Positions 35,894 through 44,132 of a DNA stretch of 64,000 nucleotides are shown here, one piece after another (the stretch's first letter is position 1; each line of letters starts with the position of its first letter). The DNA lies in the NCBI RefSeq assembly GCF_032818155.1, contig NZ_CP102590.1, forward strand, positions 124,001-188,000. The letters run 5' to 3'. The notes under the pieces were generated by a model. It was not told the origin of the DNA. It did no database searches and saw only the letters and a program-made list of their open reading frames with translations. This DNA comes from Niallia taxi (lineage in GTDB: Bacteria; Bacillota; Bacilli; Bacillales; Cytobacillaceae). The translations under genes were made by a program, and so were the position numbers.

Positions 35894-36313
35894 ATGAATA
35901 TCATCATAACAAATATACATAAAGAAGAAGCATGGGAAATAAGGCATAAAGTGATGTGGCCAGATAAAGAATTTGAATTTATTAAGCTGGATAATGATGA
36001 GTCAGGCATCCATTATGGATTATATAAGGATAACCAAATCGTTTCTGTTCTCTCCTTATTTGTTACCAATAATGAAGGGCAATTTCGGAAGTTTGCTACA
36101 CTAAGCGAAGAGCAGGGGAATGGTTTTGGAAGTGTACTATTAAACTATGTAATTAAGGAAGGTGTAAACCTAGGTTTAAAAAGGATATGGTGTAATGCCA
36201 GAGAACAAAAGGTCGGCTTCTATCAGAAATTTGGCATGCAAGCAACAGGAGAAGGCTTCATGAAAGCAGGCAAAGCATACATAATAATGGAAATGACTTT
36301 AAATAACGTATAA
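35894..36313 (+). CDS. GNAT family N-acetyltransferase
   Basis: 139 residues of usual small-GNAT length. Acetyl-CoA site: FATLSEEQGNGFGSVLLNYVI, an atypical but recognisable Q/R-x-x-G-x-G/A loop; the later IWCNAREQKVGFYQKFGMQATGEGF is the conserved C-terminal strand and helix of the ElaA/YitI-like branch. Shine-Dalgarno AAGGAG. An unterminated hairpin AGGCTGT/ACAGCCT (35825-35861) lies between it and the GGDEF gene. Confidence 0.88.
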   Translation: MNIIITNIHKEEAWEIRHKVMWPDKEFEFIKLDNDESGIHYGLYKDNQIVSVLSLFVTNNEGQFRKFATLSEEQGNGFGSVLLNYVIKEGVNLGLKRIWCNAREQKVGFYQKFGMQATGEGFMKAGKAYIIMEMTLNNV

Positions 36314-36392
36314 TCAATTCCTATATAAAGGATATAGCGACATTAGTTGGAATATATATAATAGGGTGATTTGTATGATTGGAGGCGTTGGA

Positions 36393-36539
36393 ATGAAAAA
36401 AGAGGATAAGGAGAAGGAAAACAGTAAAATAGATACAGACGATGGCTGGAATAGAGCTGTTTATGGAAGTCCCACAATTGGCGGTTTTATTGTTGTAGCA
36501 ATTATTATTGCGGTCATCATCTATAATGTCTATTTATAA
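36393..36539 (+). CDS. Small single-helix membrane protein (48 aa)
   Basis: An ORF with a highly charged N-terminus (MKKEDKEKENSKIDTDDG), then NRAVYGSPTIGG and one membrane helix (about 29-46, GFIVVAIIIAVIIYNVYL). TGGAGG at 36380-36385 supports the ATG at 36393; an in-frame ATG at 36375 precedes that site. It resembles small DUF6366-type proteins, but the match is weak. Confidence 0.6.
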   Translation: MKKEDKEKENSKIDTDDGWNRAVYGSPTIGGFIVVAIIIAVIIYNVYL

Positions 36540-36971
36540 TGTCGTCAATTTATCCCTTTTGATTATATGAGGGGTCTTTTTTTAGAAATGCAACTATTCC
36601 TCTATATAAGATAGCACTTTTTGATAGTTTCTCACTCCATTTATAATTGCAGCTAATTATCCAAAGTGGTTATGGTTCCACTTGCGGAGTTCTCAAAAAA
36701 CCAATTTTTTTACTTAATTACAATCCATGTTGTTAAAAACATTAATATGTTAAAAAAATCGCCAGCCTTGCCGAAATATATAAAAGGGAGTAACACTTGC
36801 TGACGATAAAATAGATAGATTCCAATTACAAGAATGAATTCGTCATTAATCGACAAAATATGATAAATTTAGAGTATAATTGTGGAATGATCTCCAGCTT
36901 ATATAGCGAAAGTTAAAATACTAGTCGTGCGATAGCCAAAAATAAAGTTTAACTTAGGAAAGGTAGCGAAA
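36540..36971. other. 432-nt gene-free region upstream of kinase
   Basis: Contains a weak terminator-like hairpin followed by TTTTTTT at about 36548-36585 and, at about 36848-36858, a sequence (TTTTGTCGATT on the minus strand) one base off a Spo0A box. No supported gene. Confidence 0.35.
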
Positions 36972-38225
36972 ATGAGTATAATAAAAGATTTTTTGTTGCA
37001 AATGACTCTTATGGTTTTACCCATTTTCATATACTTTACAATCATTACAGAAAGGGTTAAACATGATCGAAATAAAACCATTCTGATGACTGTTTTCTGG
37101 GGGATTTCCATCCTGTTATGCATGTCCTTTCCGCTGAATTTTGGGCACGATTCAAGATTAGATATTCGTATTATCCCATTATTGTTTGGAGCATTATACG
37201 GTGGGTTCGGGCCAGGTGTGTTTCTAGCAGCATTGATTATCCTTTATCGGCTTAATTTTGGGGGCATAAGTATTGGGTTTTACAATACGGTGCTTGTTTT
37301 GGCAGTTACTTTACCTGTTATCCTGTTTTATCAAAAATTATTTATGCGCTCACGGAAATATAAAAGGGTTTTGATTGCCGTTTGTCTTTCCTTCTACTAT
37401 TGTTTTGTTGGAATATCCTTATTAGGTATAATAAAAGGATTTTCCTTCGATGCGATAAAAGTGCAAGTTATTCATATGGTTTTTGTAGTTGGAGTGACTT
37501 GGTTTTTTGTAATGCTATATGAAACAATCCGAGAAATTCAGCAGCTTCGTTTAGATATTCAAAATGCAGAAAAATTGCGTGTTATAAGCGAACTGACGAG
37601 TGTTTTCGCACATGAAATCAGGAACCCAATGCAAGTTACCAGAGGATTCCTGCAACTACTTGACGACCCTGACATGTCAGAAAGTAAGAAACAGTATATC
37701 AAAATATCTATTGAAGAGTTAGATCGAGCGAATGATATCATTAATGAATTTTTAGCCTTTGGAAAACCAACTGTAGATAACAGTACAAAAATTAATGTTG
37801 GCCAGCAACTGGAACAGGTAGTGAATATCCTTGAAAACTTTGCTTTGAATTTTGATGTAAAGATAAAAAAAGATATTCATGATAGCTGCTGTATATATGC
37901 AAATCCACAAAAACTGAATCAGTCACTAATTAATATATTAAAAAATGCAGTTGAATCTATGCCAAATGGTGGAAGTGTTTGGGTTGCTTGTATGTCTACA
38001 GAAGATGGCTATATTAAGGTTATGATAAAGGACGAAGGCATTGGCATGACAAGAAAGCAATTAGATAGTCTTGGTTCACCATTCTATTCCTTGAAGGAAA
38101 AAGGAACAGGATTAGGAATGATGGTAAGCTATCAAATAATCCATTCGTTTAAAGGAAAAATCAAAGTGAACAGCAATCAAAATATAGGAACAGAATTCAC
38201 TATTTTGTTCCCGCAATATCCATGA
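36972..38225 (+). CDS. KinB-like sensor histidine kinase
   Basis: 417 residues. Six hydrophobic helices (about 7-190) of the 5TM-5TMR_LYT type with GALYGGFGPGVFLAALIILYRL, then HisKA with the phospho-His in FAHEIRNPMQVTRGFLQLL and HATPase_c with N-box INILKNAVESMPNGG, KDEGIGMT and KGTGLGMMVSYQII. No response regulator is adjacent, as for orphan kinases feeding the Spo0A phosphorelay; architecture matches sporulation kinase KinB. Role in sporulation is inferred. A paralogue is at 61284. Confidence 0.9.
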   Translation: MSIIKDFLLQMTLMVLPIFIYFTIITERVKHDRNKTILMTVFWGISILLCMSFPLNFGHDSRLDIRIIPLLFGALYGGFGPGVFLAALIILYRLNFGGISIGFYNTVLVLAVTLPVILFYQKLFMRSRKYKRVLIAVCLSFYYCFVGISLLGIIKGFSFDAIKVQVIHMVFVVGVTWFFVMLYETIREIQQLRLDIQNAEKLRVISELTSVFAHEIRNPMQVTRGFLQLLDDPDMSESKKQYIKISIEELDRANDIINEFLAFGKPTVDNSTKINVGQQLEQVVNILENFALNFDVKIKKDIHDSCCIYANPQKLNQSLINILKNAVESMPNGGSVWVACMSTEDGYIKVMIKDEGIGMTRKQLDSLGSPFYSLKEKGTGLGMMVSYQIIHSFKGKIKVNSNQNIGTEFTILFPQYP

Positions 38226-38238
38226 ATTATTAGAAGTT

Positions 38239-38274
38239 GAAAACAGCTGCTGTGAGCGGCTGTTTTTTTTGTGT
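38239..38274 (+). terminator. Intrinsic terminator after kinase gene
   Basis: AAAACAGC / GCTGTTTT stem with T8 tail. Confidence 0.8.
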
Positions 38275-38383
38275 AAAGAAGTAACAATCTTTTTATCAAG
38301 TCTGGCAGCAACTGACAAGTATAAACAGAGTTTAAAAATGTACAATTTCAAACATAATTTTAGTTAACGGCTCATAAGTATCT

Positions 38384-38397
38384 TGTAACCGTTTTCA
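38384..38397 (+). promoter_or_regulatory. Perfect cre site upstream of PTS EIIC
   Basis: TGTAACCGTTTTCA matches TGWNANCGNTNWCA at all positions and lies 21 nt before the EIIC start, a typical place for CcpA repression. Confidence 0.8.
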
Positions 38398-38418
38398 TTA
38401 ATTATGAGGAGGTATTTT

Positions 38419-39738
38419 ATGAGTAAAGTTAATACGTTTTTAGAAGAAAAAGTAATGCCGGTTGCAGCGAAAATTGCAGAGCAAAGACATTTACAAGCAT
38501 TAAGAGACGGTATTATCCTTGCAATGCCTCTTATTATCATCGGTTCTGTTTTTTTAATTTTGGCTAATTTGCCTTTTCAAGGGTATCTAGATTATTTAAC
38601 AGAGCATCCGAAGCTTAAAGCAAGCTTGCTTTATCCATACAGGGGAACATTTGAAATCATGGCTTTAGTAGCCACGTTTGGGATTGCCTACAGGTTAGCA
38701 GAATCCTATAAAGTCGACCCATTAGCTTCTGGAGCGATTTCTCTTGCTGCCTATTTTGTTGGTACACCGTTTGTTTCATATGTTATTGGTAAAACACCAG
38801 AGGGAGTTGATATCGTTGAAACAGCTTATCAAACAGCCCTCTTCACAAGTAAAGGCTTGTTTGTCGGGATGGTTATTGCTGTTTTATGTACAGAAATATA
38901 CCGGAAAATTCTGCAGAAAAATATCGTAATCACATTACCTGATGGAGTTCCTCCTGCTGTTGGTAAATCCTTCACCGCATTGATACCTGGTTTTTTTGCA
39001 ATTGTTGTTGTGTGGGTTTTACGTTTATTAGTAGAAAATCTAGGAGACTTTGGCAGCTTGCATAATATTGTAACAGTCCTATTACAAGAACCGCTAACAC
39101 GAGTTGGAACGAGCTTTTTAGGGACAATTTTTATTTTCTTCCTCATAACGCTGTTATGGACAACAGGATTGCATGGGGCTAGTATAGTTGGTGCAGTGAT
39201 GACCCCTGTTTGGCTCACTTTAACGAATGAAAATGCCATTTCCTTTGGAGCTGGGGAACCAGTGAAGCATATTGTCACAGATCAATTTAATGACATCATC
39301 TTTATTGGAGGATCTGGAACAACCTTAGGCTTAGTATTTGCCATGTTATTTTTTGCAAAAAGCCAACAAATGAAGCAGCTTGGGCGTTTAAGTATAGGAC
39401 CGGGAATCTTCAATATCAATGAACCAATTACTTTTGGAATGCCGATTGTTCTTAATCCATTAATGATAGTTCCCTTTATATTAACGCCAATAGTGTCTGT
39501 AATTATTGCTTATGTATCAATGGATATAGGACTTGTCGCCAAACCGATAGGCATCGTACCACCTTGGACAATGCCACCTATCATACAAGGGTATTTGATT
39601 ACCGGCAGTATTTCCGGGGCGGTCCTTCAGCTTGTAATCATCCTGCTTTCGTTTATTATTTACTTTCCGTTCTTTAGAATTTGGGATAAACAGAAGGCAG
39701 AGGAAGAGAACAGCTTGGTCAATACGGAGAAGGAGTAA
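38419..39738 (+). CDS. PTS EIIC component, cellobiose/chitobiose (Lac) family
   Basis: 439 residues with about ten helices. Lac-family EIIC hallmarks: RDGIILAMPLIIIGSVFLILANLP, FEIMALVATFGIAYRLAE, LLWTTGLHGASIVGAVM and the catalytic-site region GPGIFNINEPITFGMPIVLNP. ATG 38419 is placed by GAGGAGG; the upstream ATG at 38404 precedes it. Imports a beta-glucoside or chitobiose-like disaccharide by phosphorylation but needs EIIA and EIIB from elsewhere, as none are adjacent. Expected to be CcpA repressed. Confidence 0.92.
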   Translation: MSKVNTFLEEKVMPVAAKIAEQRHLQALRDGIILAMPLIIIGSVFLILANLPFQGYLDYLTEHPKLKASLLYPYRGTFEIMALVATFGIAYRLAESYKVDPLASGAISLAAYFVGTPFVSYVIGKTPEGVDIVETAYQTALFTSKGLFVGMVIAVLCTEIYRKILQKNIVITLPDGVPPAVGKSFTALIPGFFAIVVVWVLRLLVENLGDFGSLHNIVTVLLQEPLTRVGTSFLGTIFIFFLITLLWTTGLHGASIVGAVMTPVWLTLTNENAISFGAGEPVKHIVTDQFNDIIFIGGSGTTLGLVFAMLFFAKSQQMKQLGRLSIGPGIFNINEPITFGMPIVLNPLMIVPFILTPIVSVIIAYVSMDIGLVAKPIGIVPPWTMPPIIQGYLITGSISGAVLQLVIILLSFIIYFPFFRIWDKQKAEEENSLVNTEKE

Positions 39739-39756
39739 CATTATAGGAATACTTCG

Positions 39757-39790
39757 GGGTGCGTGCCAAAATGCCACGCATCTTTTTATT
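39757..39790 (+). terminator. Intrinsic terminator after EIIC gene
   Basis: 8-bp stem GGTGCGTG / CACGCATC followed by TTTTTATT. Confidence 0.8.
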
Positions 39791-40657
39791 GGATTTTTTT
39801 ATTATGAAAGTATCAGGCAAACATCTCTAAGCATTGAAACAACGAGACGAGGTTAATATTTTGATACGCCAGATGTATTACAACTTTTTTGTAATTGAGG
39901 GAGGAGGAGAGTTAGCACCTAAGCTTTTCCATTAACAGTTGTAAAAATGGGAGAATCATCAGTAGGATTAATTATCTATTCTTCTTAGGTAAAAGTGGAG
40001 GGGAATCTAAGTATCCAACTTTAAACGACCGTGATTATGTTCTACTAGTTATGTTATAGCCAAAAATAAAAAGTGAAGGTCAATTATACTTAGTTTATAA
40101 AAAATTTACGCACTCATAATACAATAAAAAAATTTCTTACCATTAGAGTAAGAAAAATTATGTTACCAAATCAATGAATACACCAAGATCGGAATTAGAA
40201 AAAACCTTACGGGGCAGTATTCCTGAACCTTCCTAATGGTGGGAAAGAGGCAGGTTAATGAAGAAAAGAATACCAAAATGAAGTCGAAATCTTAATTATA
40301 AGGATAATGAGAGGGATATATCGTTAAAAAAATGGGAACTATTTTGTTTGCAATTGGTAAAATAATGAATTTAATCGGTATGCCTTATTTATTGGGATAT
40401 TCAATTACCAAAATTTAAAAATACTCTTTATATTCAGAGTTTATGATAAAAGTTATATTTGCCCCTACAATAAAAAAGCCAAAAAGTAAAATAAGATAAT
40501 TCTATTGAATTAACGGGGTGGGAGTTCCTTAAATAAAAGGGAAGCCTATTTTTATGACACTATAGGGGCAGTTTTGTGAATAATTCCTTTTGAAAATTGA
40601 TGCATCAGATTCCTAAGCTTTGATTAGATGATGATTTATTAGCGTTTGTTTTATGTT
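39791..40657. other. 870-nt region without an intact gene
   Basis: Stops interrupt every frame. One short frame near 40330-40418 reads MGTILFAIGKIMNLIGMPYL and looks like a membrane-protein fragment. A 13-mer GGCAGTATTCCTG at 40213 resembles the 16-bp direct repeats at 41996 and 49578 (one mismatch). The stretch starts a relic-rich zone extending to about 51.8 kb. Confidence 0.45.
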
Positions 40658-41452
40658 TTACAATTTTTGTCCTGTGAGATGAGCATCAAATAAGTCTATA
40701 ATTTCAATGAATCTTTCTGCTTCTCTAAATGTATGGTCCGCTAAAAGTGGGTGGATATTACTTTTTATTCGGCAAGCTTCGATTAAATCCCTAGCTGTCT
40801 TCTTGAAGTCCCTTAAAGAAGCTACAGATATTCTATTCTGATTCAAAAATTGGTCTAAGATTGGCACTGTCTCTGACTGGGGTCTCATGGAATCTAAATC
40901 GATTGCCTGAAATACTAACTGGTCAAAATCGTGGCTAAACTCATTCGCTTGTTGTACTAACTTTCTCTCTGATGGGTCTAAAAGGTGTCCGATGAATTTA
41001 GCGTGGTCGGCCATAATTCTCAAAAAGAACACATTCTCTTGAATGATTTTATCCGGTTCAGGGGTGAGCTTTCCATCATTAAGTTCTTTAAGCCTATTCG
41101 CAAAAAAAGCCGCTTCTCTGCTAATATGGTCTACTAACAATGGGAAGTTATTTGTCCGAATTTCACATCTTAAAGTTAGCCCTAGAACTTTCCTTTTGTA
41201 CCCCCAAATGTCAACTGCTGCTTGATAAACCTCACTGTTAAATGCTTGAATTTGACGAATATCAGAGTTGACAGAAAATCTTGCTAATTTTTCCTCTATT
41301 CGTTCAAAACGTGCAATAAATTGTTTCGCTTCTTCTATCAATTGTTGTTGTTCATATGTAAATCCAAGGCTTAAAAACAAAGCATGTTCCTTCATGATCC
41401 TTGACCAAAACTGTATTTCGTCCAATGATCTAGCGACAATAGGGTTAGCCAT
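40658..41452 (-). CDS. DUF2935 family protein
   Basis: 264 residues in two similar helical halves, each with a conserved HALFL / HAKFIGHLLD type segment (EIQFWSRIMKEHALFLSLGF; NVFFLRIMADHAKFIGHLLD) and a later DH-x-x-REAxxF motif (VDHISREAAFF; ADHTFREAERF). The paired His/Glu positions suggest a metal-binding ferritin-like bundle. ATG 41452 is preferred: GAGGTG ends 6 nt upstream, while the in-frame GTG at 41461 overlaps it. Function of the family is unknown; common in spore formers. Confidence 0.85.
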   Translation of the reverse strand: MANPIVARSLDEIQFWSRIMKEHALFLSLGFTYEQQQLIEEAKQFIARFERIEEKLARFSVNSDIRQIQAFNSEVYQAAVDIWGYKRKVLGLTLRCEIRTNNFPLLVDHISREAAFFANRLKELNDGKLTPEPDKIIQENVFFLRIMADHAKFIGHLLDPSERKLVQQANEFSHDFDQLVFQAIDLDSMRPQSETVPILDQFLNQNRISVASLRDFKKTARDLIEACRIKSNIHPLLADHTFREAERFIEIIDLFDAHLTGQKL

Positions 41453-41534
41453 GGTATTCACCTCTTTTTAGACTTTATCAAATGATATGTGGAAGAATAC
41501 CTGTCCTATTCTTAATTTTTTAATATTTAACCTG

Positions 41535-41622
41535 GGAAATGTACCTGTTCCCATACTGAAAACGGAAGTTAAGATTCTCAGCACCGATTGTTAGTTGGAA
41601 GTTGTTCTCCTTGTAAGAGTCT
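41535..41622 (+). pseudogene. Fossil 5S rRNA
   Basis: The stretch CCTGTTCCCATACTGAAAAC, then GGAAGTTAAG and CAGCACCGATTGTTAGTTGG, tracks the Bacillus 5S core (CCCGTTCCCATACCGAACAC, GGAAGTTAAG, CAGCGCCGATGGTAGT) and ends with CTTGTAAGAG for CTGTGAGAGTAGG. The 5' third is missing or unrecognisable and pairing is damaged, so it is not a working rRNA. Confidence 0.75.
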
Positions 41623-41689
41623 TGGTATATTAGCTTAGTTGGGAGAGCATCTAGCTTACAATCAGAGGGAATGGCGGTTCGATTCGAAC
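41623..41689 (+). pseudogene. Fossil tRNA-Val
   Basis: GGTATATTAGCTTAGTTGGG, AGAGCATCTAGCTTACAATC and AGAGGGAATGGCGGTTCGAT follow Bacillus tRNA-Val(TAC) almost base by base (D-loop AGCTCAGCTGGGAGAGC, anticodon arm CTTACAAG, T-arm GGCGGTTCGAG). The acceptor 3' strand and CCA are lost. Confidence 0.75.
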
Positions 41690-41757
41690 GTCGATGTAGC
41701 TAAATTGGAAATGTAATGTCGTGCAATCAGGTTTGGGGTTCAAGTCCGTTCTAATTC
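41690..41757 (+). pseudogene. Fossil tRNA-Thr
   Basis: GTCGATGTAGCTAAATTGGA and later GCAATCAGGTTTGGGGTTCA, AGTCC parallel Bacillus tRNA-Thr (GCCGGTGTAGCTCAATTGGT; TAATCAGTAGGTTGGGGGTTCAAGTCC). Several bases of the D-arm are deleted and the acceptor stem does not pair. The 5S-Val-Thr order is that of Bacillus rRNA operons. Confidence 0.7.
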
Positions 41758-41995
41758 TCTCCTGTCCAAAAAGCATGGTGTTAATCGTGTTCACGTTCAC
41801 ATTAAACTACATTAATTTGTACTATACTTAATGAAATATAGAACGGAAATGCGGTCTTTTTTATGCAGAATTTTTTAGAAAACCCTTTATTTATATATTG
41901 TAAAGGTGTGTAGAGTACAAATTTTTGAAACACTACACTTAAACAATCAAGGGTTACGATATATAAAAGGAAAGCTATTTTCTTATGTTTCAATA

Positions 41996-42011
41996 GTGGC
42001 AGCATTCCTGT
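41996..42011. repeat. 16-bp direct repeat, left copy
   Basis: GTGGCAGCATTCCTGT, identical to 49578-49593; the match extends to 22 of 24 bp (AT-x-[repeat]-x-ATA). Lies just upstream of the sulfur island. Confidence 0.6.
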
Positions 42012-42083
42012 TATAACTGAAAATGTGGTTTGATTAAAAACACTTTAAATGGACTTACTTCATAACGCAAATATATTCATTTT

Positions 42084-42111
42084 GACCGCTAAACTAATTG
42101 CGGTCTTTTTT
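42084..42111 (+). terminator. Orphan intrinsic terminator
   Basis: GACCGC / GCGGTC stem then TTTTTT. No intact gene precedes it; a truncated copy of its 3' arm (GCGGTCTTTTTT) is at about 41852. Probably a leftover of the decayed operon. Confidence 0.6.
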
Positions 42112-42124
42112 ACAAAACTTATTA

Positions 42125-42153
42125 TTGACAATATACCTATAGGGGTATATTAT
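42125..42153 (+). promoter_or_regulatory. cstR promoter with operator filling the -35/-10 spacer
   Basis: TTGACA (42125-42130), 17-nt spacer, TATTAT (42148-42153). The spacer holds the inverted repeat ATATACC-TATAGG-GGTATAT (42131-42150), a CsoR/CstR-type operator. Binding there would block RNA polymerase. Confidence 0.75.
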
Positions 42154-42288
42154 AAAGCTTGTAAGTGAAAATATTTCATTTGCTGATACTTTATCAATGA
42201 AATCCTGATATAAAAATGCTAAAAATTTAAATACTAATAATAAAATGCATCAATGCATGATTATTTATTATGAAAAGGGAGGAAAAAA

Positions 42289-42549
42289 ATGGATTATAAT
42301 GAACAAATAAAAAATAGAGTTAAACGAATAGAAGGACAATTAAGAGGAATTTTAAAAATGATGGAAGATAATAAAGATTGCAAAGAGGTAATTACACAAT
42401 TATCTGCATCAAGAACTGGAATTGACCGAACGATAGGACTAATTGTTAGCTCAAATTTGATTGAATGTGTTAGGGAAGCTGATAAAAATGGCGAGAATAC
42501 AGAGGAATTAGTAAAAGAAGCTGTAAACTTACTTGTAAAAAGTAGATAA
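42289..42549 (+). CDS. cstR: CstR-type persulfide-sensing repressor (CsoR/DUF156 family)
   Basis: 86 residues, all-helical CsoR family: RVKRIEGQLRGILKMMED opening. Cysteines are exactly at positions 31 and 60, as in the persulfide sensor CstR, and the copper-ligand His four residues before the second Cys in CsoR is Asn here (SSNLIEC). So it should sense per/polysulfide by forming a Cys-Cys link rather than bind Cu(I). It is the first gene of the sulfur island and its operators recur before downstream genes. AAGGGAGG upstream. Confidence 0.88.
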   Translation: MDYNEQIKNRVKRIEGQLRGILKMMEDNKDCKEVITQLSASRTGIDRTIGLIVSSNLIECVREADKNGENTEELVKEAVNLLVKSR

Positions 42550-42577
42550 AAAAGAGTCGATACCTTCTCTTTTTTTA
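42550..42577 (+). terminator. Weak terminator after cstR
   Basis: AAAAGAG / CTCTTTT-type hairpin with seven Ts, directly after the cstR stop. Confidence 0.5.
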
Positions 42578-42586
42578 ATTGGTATT

Positions 42587-42602
42587 ATACCCATAGGGGT
42601 AA
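42587..42602. promoter_or_regulatory. CstR-type operator before tusA remnant
   Basis: TACCC-ATAG-GGGTA (42588-42601), followed by a TATAAT hexamer at 42606-42611. Confidence 0.65.
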
Positions 42603-42626
42603 AGGTATAATGAAAGGTGGTATCTA

Positions 42627-42817
42627 TTGAAAATTGACAAATTGTTAGATGGAAAGGATTAGCATATCCGTTGCCAATTGTAAAAACAAAGAAGGCAATG
42701 ATGGAATTAGAAACTGGTAAAATACTAGAAATTCATACTACTGATATAGGGGAATAAATGATCTTTCTGTGTTGTGATGAAAATGGTATATGAAAGTTTT
42801 GGATTAAAGTATGTTAA
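42627..42817 (+). pseudogene. Decayed tusA copy
   Basis: After a good AAAGGTGG and TTG, the frame LKIDKLLDGK shifts and continues GLAYPLPIVKTKKAMMELET, GKILEIHTTDIG, stop, then NDLSV and DENGI-stop-KFWIKV. This mirrors the intact TusA at 46319 (GLACPMPIVKTKKAM; DDNGVLKFWIKKG). There is a frameshift, two stops, a deletion, and the sulfur-carrying Cys is now Tyr. Plainly dead. Confidence 0.85.
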
Positions 42818-42835
42818 TTTTTTTTGCTATTTATA

Positions 42836-42851
42836 ATACCCATACGGGTAA
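42836..42851. promoter_or_regulatory. CstR-type operator before dsrE-like gene
   Basis: ATACCC-ATAC-GGGTAA, 30 nt before the start of the first DsrE-family gene. Confidence 0.65.
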
Positions 42852-42880
42852 TGGTTATATTTTATACTGGAGGTAACAAC

Positions 42881-43360
42881 ATGACTGAAAAGAAAAAAAC
42901 AACCATAGTATTATTTAGTGGTGATTATGATAAAGCAATGGCGGCGTATATTATAGCTAATGGTGCTGCAGCTTATGATCATGAGGTAACTATTTTCCAC
43001 ACTTTTTGGGGGTTAAATGCCTTACGTAAGGAAGAAGATATTGCGGTGAAAAAAGGATTTATGGAAAGAATGTTTGGCAAGATGATGCCTAGAGGTGCTG
43101 ATAAAATGGGGCTATCCAAAATGAACTTTGCTGGAATGGGCCCTAAGCTGATTAAGGATATTATGAAAAAGCATAACGCTATGCCTTTACCACAATTAAT
43201 TGATTTGGCTAAAGAACAAGATGTAAAACTTGTAGCTTGCACCATGACAATGGATTTATTAGGACTAAAACAAGAAGAGTTATTAGGTAATATAGAATAT
43301 GCAGGTGTAGCTGCTTATTTAGCGGATGCTGAGAATGGAAATGTTAATCTATTTATCTAA
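42881..43360 (+). CDS. DsrE/DsrF/DrsH-like (DsrE2) family protein
   Basis: 159 residues. The opening strand TTIVLFSGDYDKAMAAYIIANGAAAYDHEVTIFHTFWGL and the conserved Cys in ACTMTMDLLGLKQEEL fit the DsrE2-type sulfurtransferases that pass sulfane sulfur with TusA and rhodaneses. An insert at 55-90 (GFMERMFGKMMPRGADKMGLSK) is characteristic of the longer subgroup, which may associate with membranes. ATG 42881 follows GGAGGTAACAAC. Part of the CstR-controlled island. Confidence 0.88.
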   Translation: MTEKKKTTIVLFSGDYDKAMAAYIIANGAAAYDHEVTIFHTFWGLNALRKEEDIAVKKGFMERMFGKMMPRGADKMGLSKMNFAGMGPKLIKDIMKKHNAMPLPQLIDLAKEQDVKLVACTMTMDLLGLKQEELLGNIEYAGVAAYLADAENGNVNLFI

Positions 43361-43397
43361 CGAAGTAAAAATTCCCCAGTTTAAAGGAGGTTTTAAT

Positions 43398-43760
43398 TTG
43401 GCATATTTAAATTATATTGTCCTTGCATTATTACTATTTTTCTTAATGAAAAGGGTTCTGACGATAAAGGGAGTTAACAATATTACCACTAAAGAATTAA
43501 AAAAAGAATTAAATAATAAGAACAAACAATTTGTTGACGTTCGAACAAATGGAGAGTTTAGAGGAAACCATATTAAAGGTTTTAAAAATATACCACTCCA
43601 TCAACTTGCTCAAGTTGCTGGAAAAGACCTTTCGAAGGAAAGAGAAGTTATCGTAATTTGTCAAAGTGGAATGAGAAGTCAACGAGCAAGTAAAGTCTTA
43701 AAAAAGTTAGGTTTTAAAAACATAACTAACGTTAAAGGCGGCATGAGTGCTTGGTATTAG
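43398..43760 (+). CDS. Membrane-anchored rhodanese
   Basis: 120 residues: one N-terminal membrane helix (about 2-17, YLNYIVLALLLFFLMKR), then a single rhodanese domain with active-site loop CQSGMRS (Cys about residue 93) and the GGMSAW ending. It accepts or donates sulfane sulfur at the inner face of the membrane. The TTG at 43398 is chosen because AAAGGAGG is 7 nt upstream; the longer in-frame ORF starting at 43326 overlaps the DsrE gene and lacks an RBS. Confidence 0.88.
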   Translation: MAYLNYIVLALLLFFLMKRVLTIKGVNNITTKELKKELNNKNKQFVDVRTNGEFRGNHIKGFKNIPLHQLAQVAGKDLSKEREVIVICQSGMRSQRASKVLKKLGFKNITNVKGGMSAWY

Positions 43761-43784
43761 AATAAATAGAAGGAGAACTAACTA

Positions 43785-44081
43785 ATGAAACAAATGACCG
43801 TAAAAGAAGTAGAGGCTCTAATAAACGAAGGAAAAAAATTTAATATTATTGATGTACGAGAGGTGGATGAAGTTGCCACTGGGAAAATACCAGGTGCGGT
43901 TAATATTCCATTAGGGTTAATTGAGTTTCGCATGCATGAATTAGAAAAGACTAATGAATATATCATGGTATGCCGTTCTGGTGCAAGAAGTGGCCGTGCC
44001 ACACAATTTCTTAAGGAATATGGATTTAATGTAATGAATATGACTGGTGGAATGCTTGCTTGGGAAGGGAAAATAGAATAA
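43785..44081 (+). CDS. Single-domain rhodanese
   Basis: 98 residues, minimal cytosolic rhodanese. VDVREVDE-type strand appears as NIIDVREVDEVATGKIPGAVNIPLG, and the catalytic loop is CRSGARSGR with the persulfide Cys. AGAAGGAG upstream; 24 nt after the previous gene. Likely relays sulfur between the DsrE, TusA and dioxygenase proteins of the island. Confidence 0.92.
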   Translation: MKQMTVKEVEALINEGKKFNIIDVREVDEVATGKIPGAVNIPLGLIEFRMHELEKTNEYIMVCRSGARSGRATQFLKEYGFNVMNMTGGMLAWEGKIE

Positions 44082-44099
44082 ATTTTTTTGAAATAAATA

Positions 44100-44115
44100 A
44101 TACCCTTGTGGGTAT
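44100..44115. promoter_or_regulatory. Perfect CstR-type operator before TusA-rhodanese gene
   Basis: ATACCC-TTGT-GGGTAT, a perfect 6+4+6 inverted repeat ending 3 nt before the Shine-Dalgarno. Confidence 0.7.
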
Positions 44116-44132
44116 AGATGGAGGATGGAAAA

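Noticed and set aside
40330..40418. 28-codon frame MGTILFAIGKIMNLIGMPYL...
   Set aside because: No ribosome binding site and lies in decayed DNA; more likely a fragment than a peptide gene.
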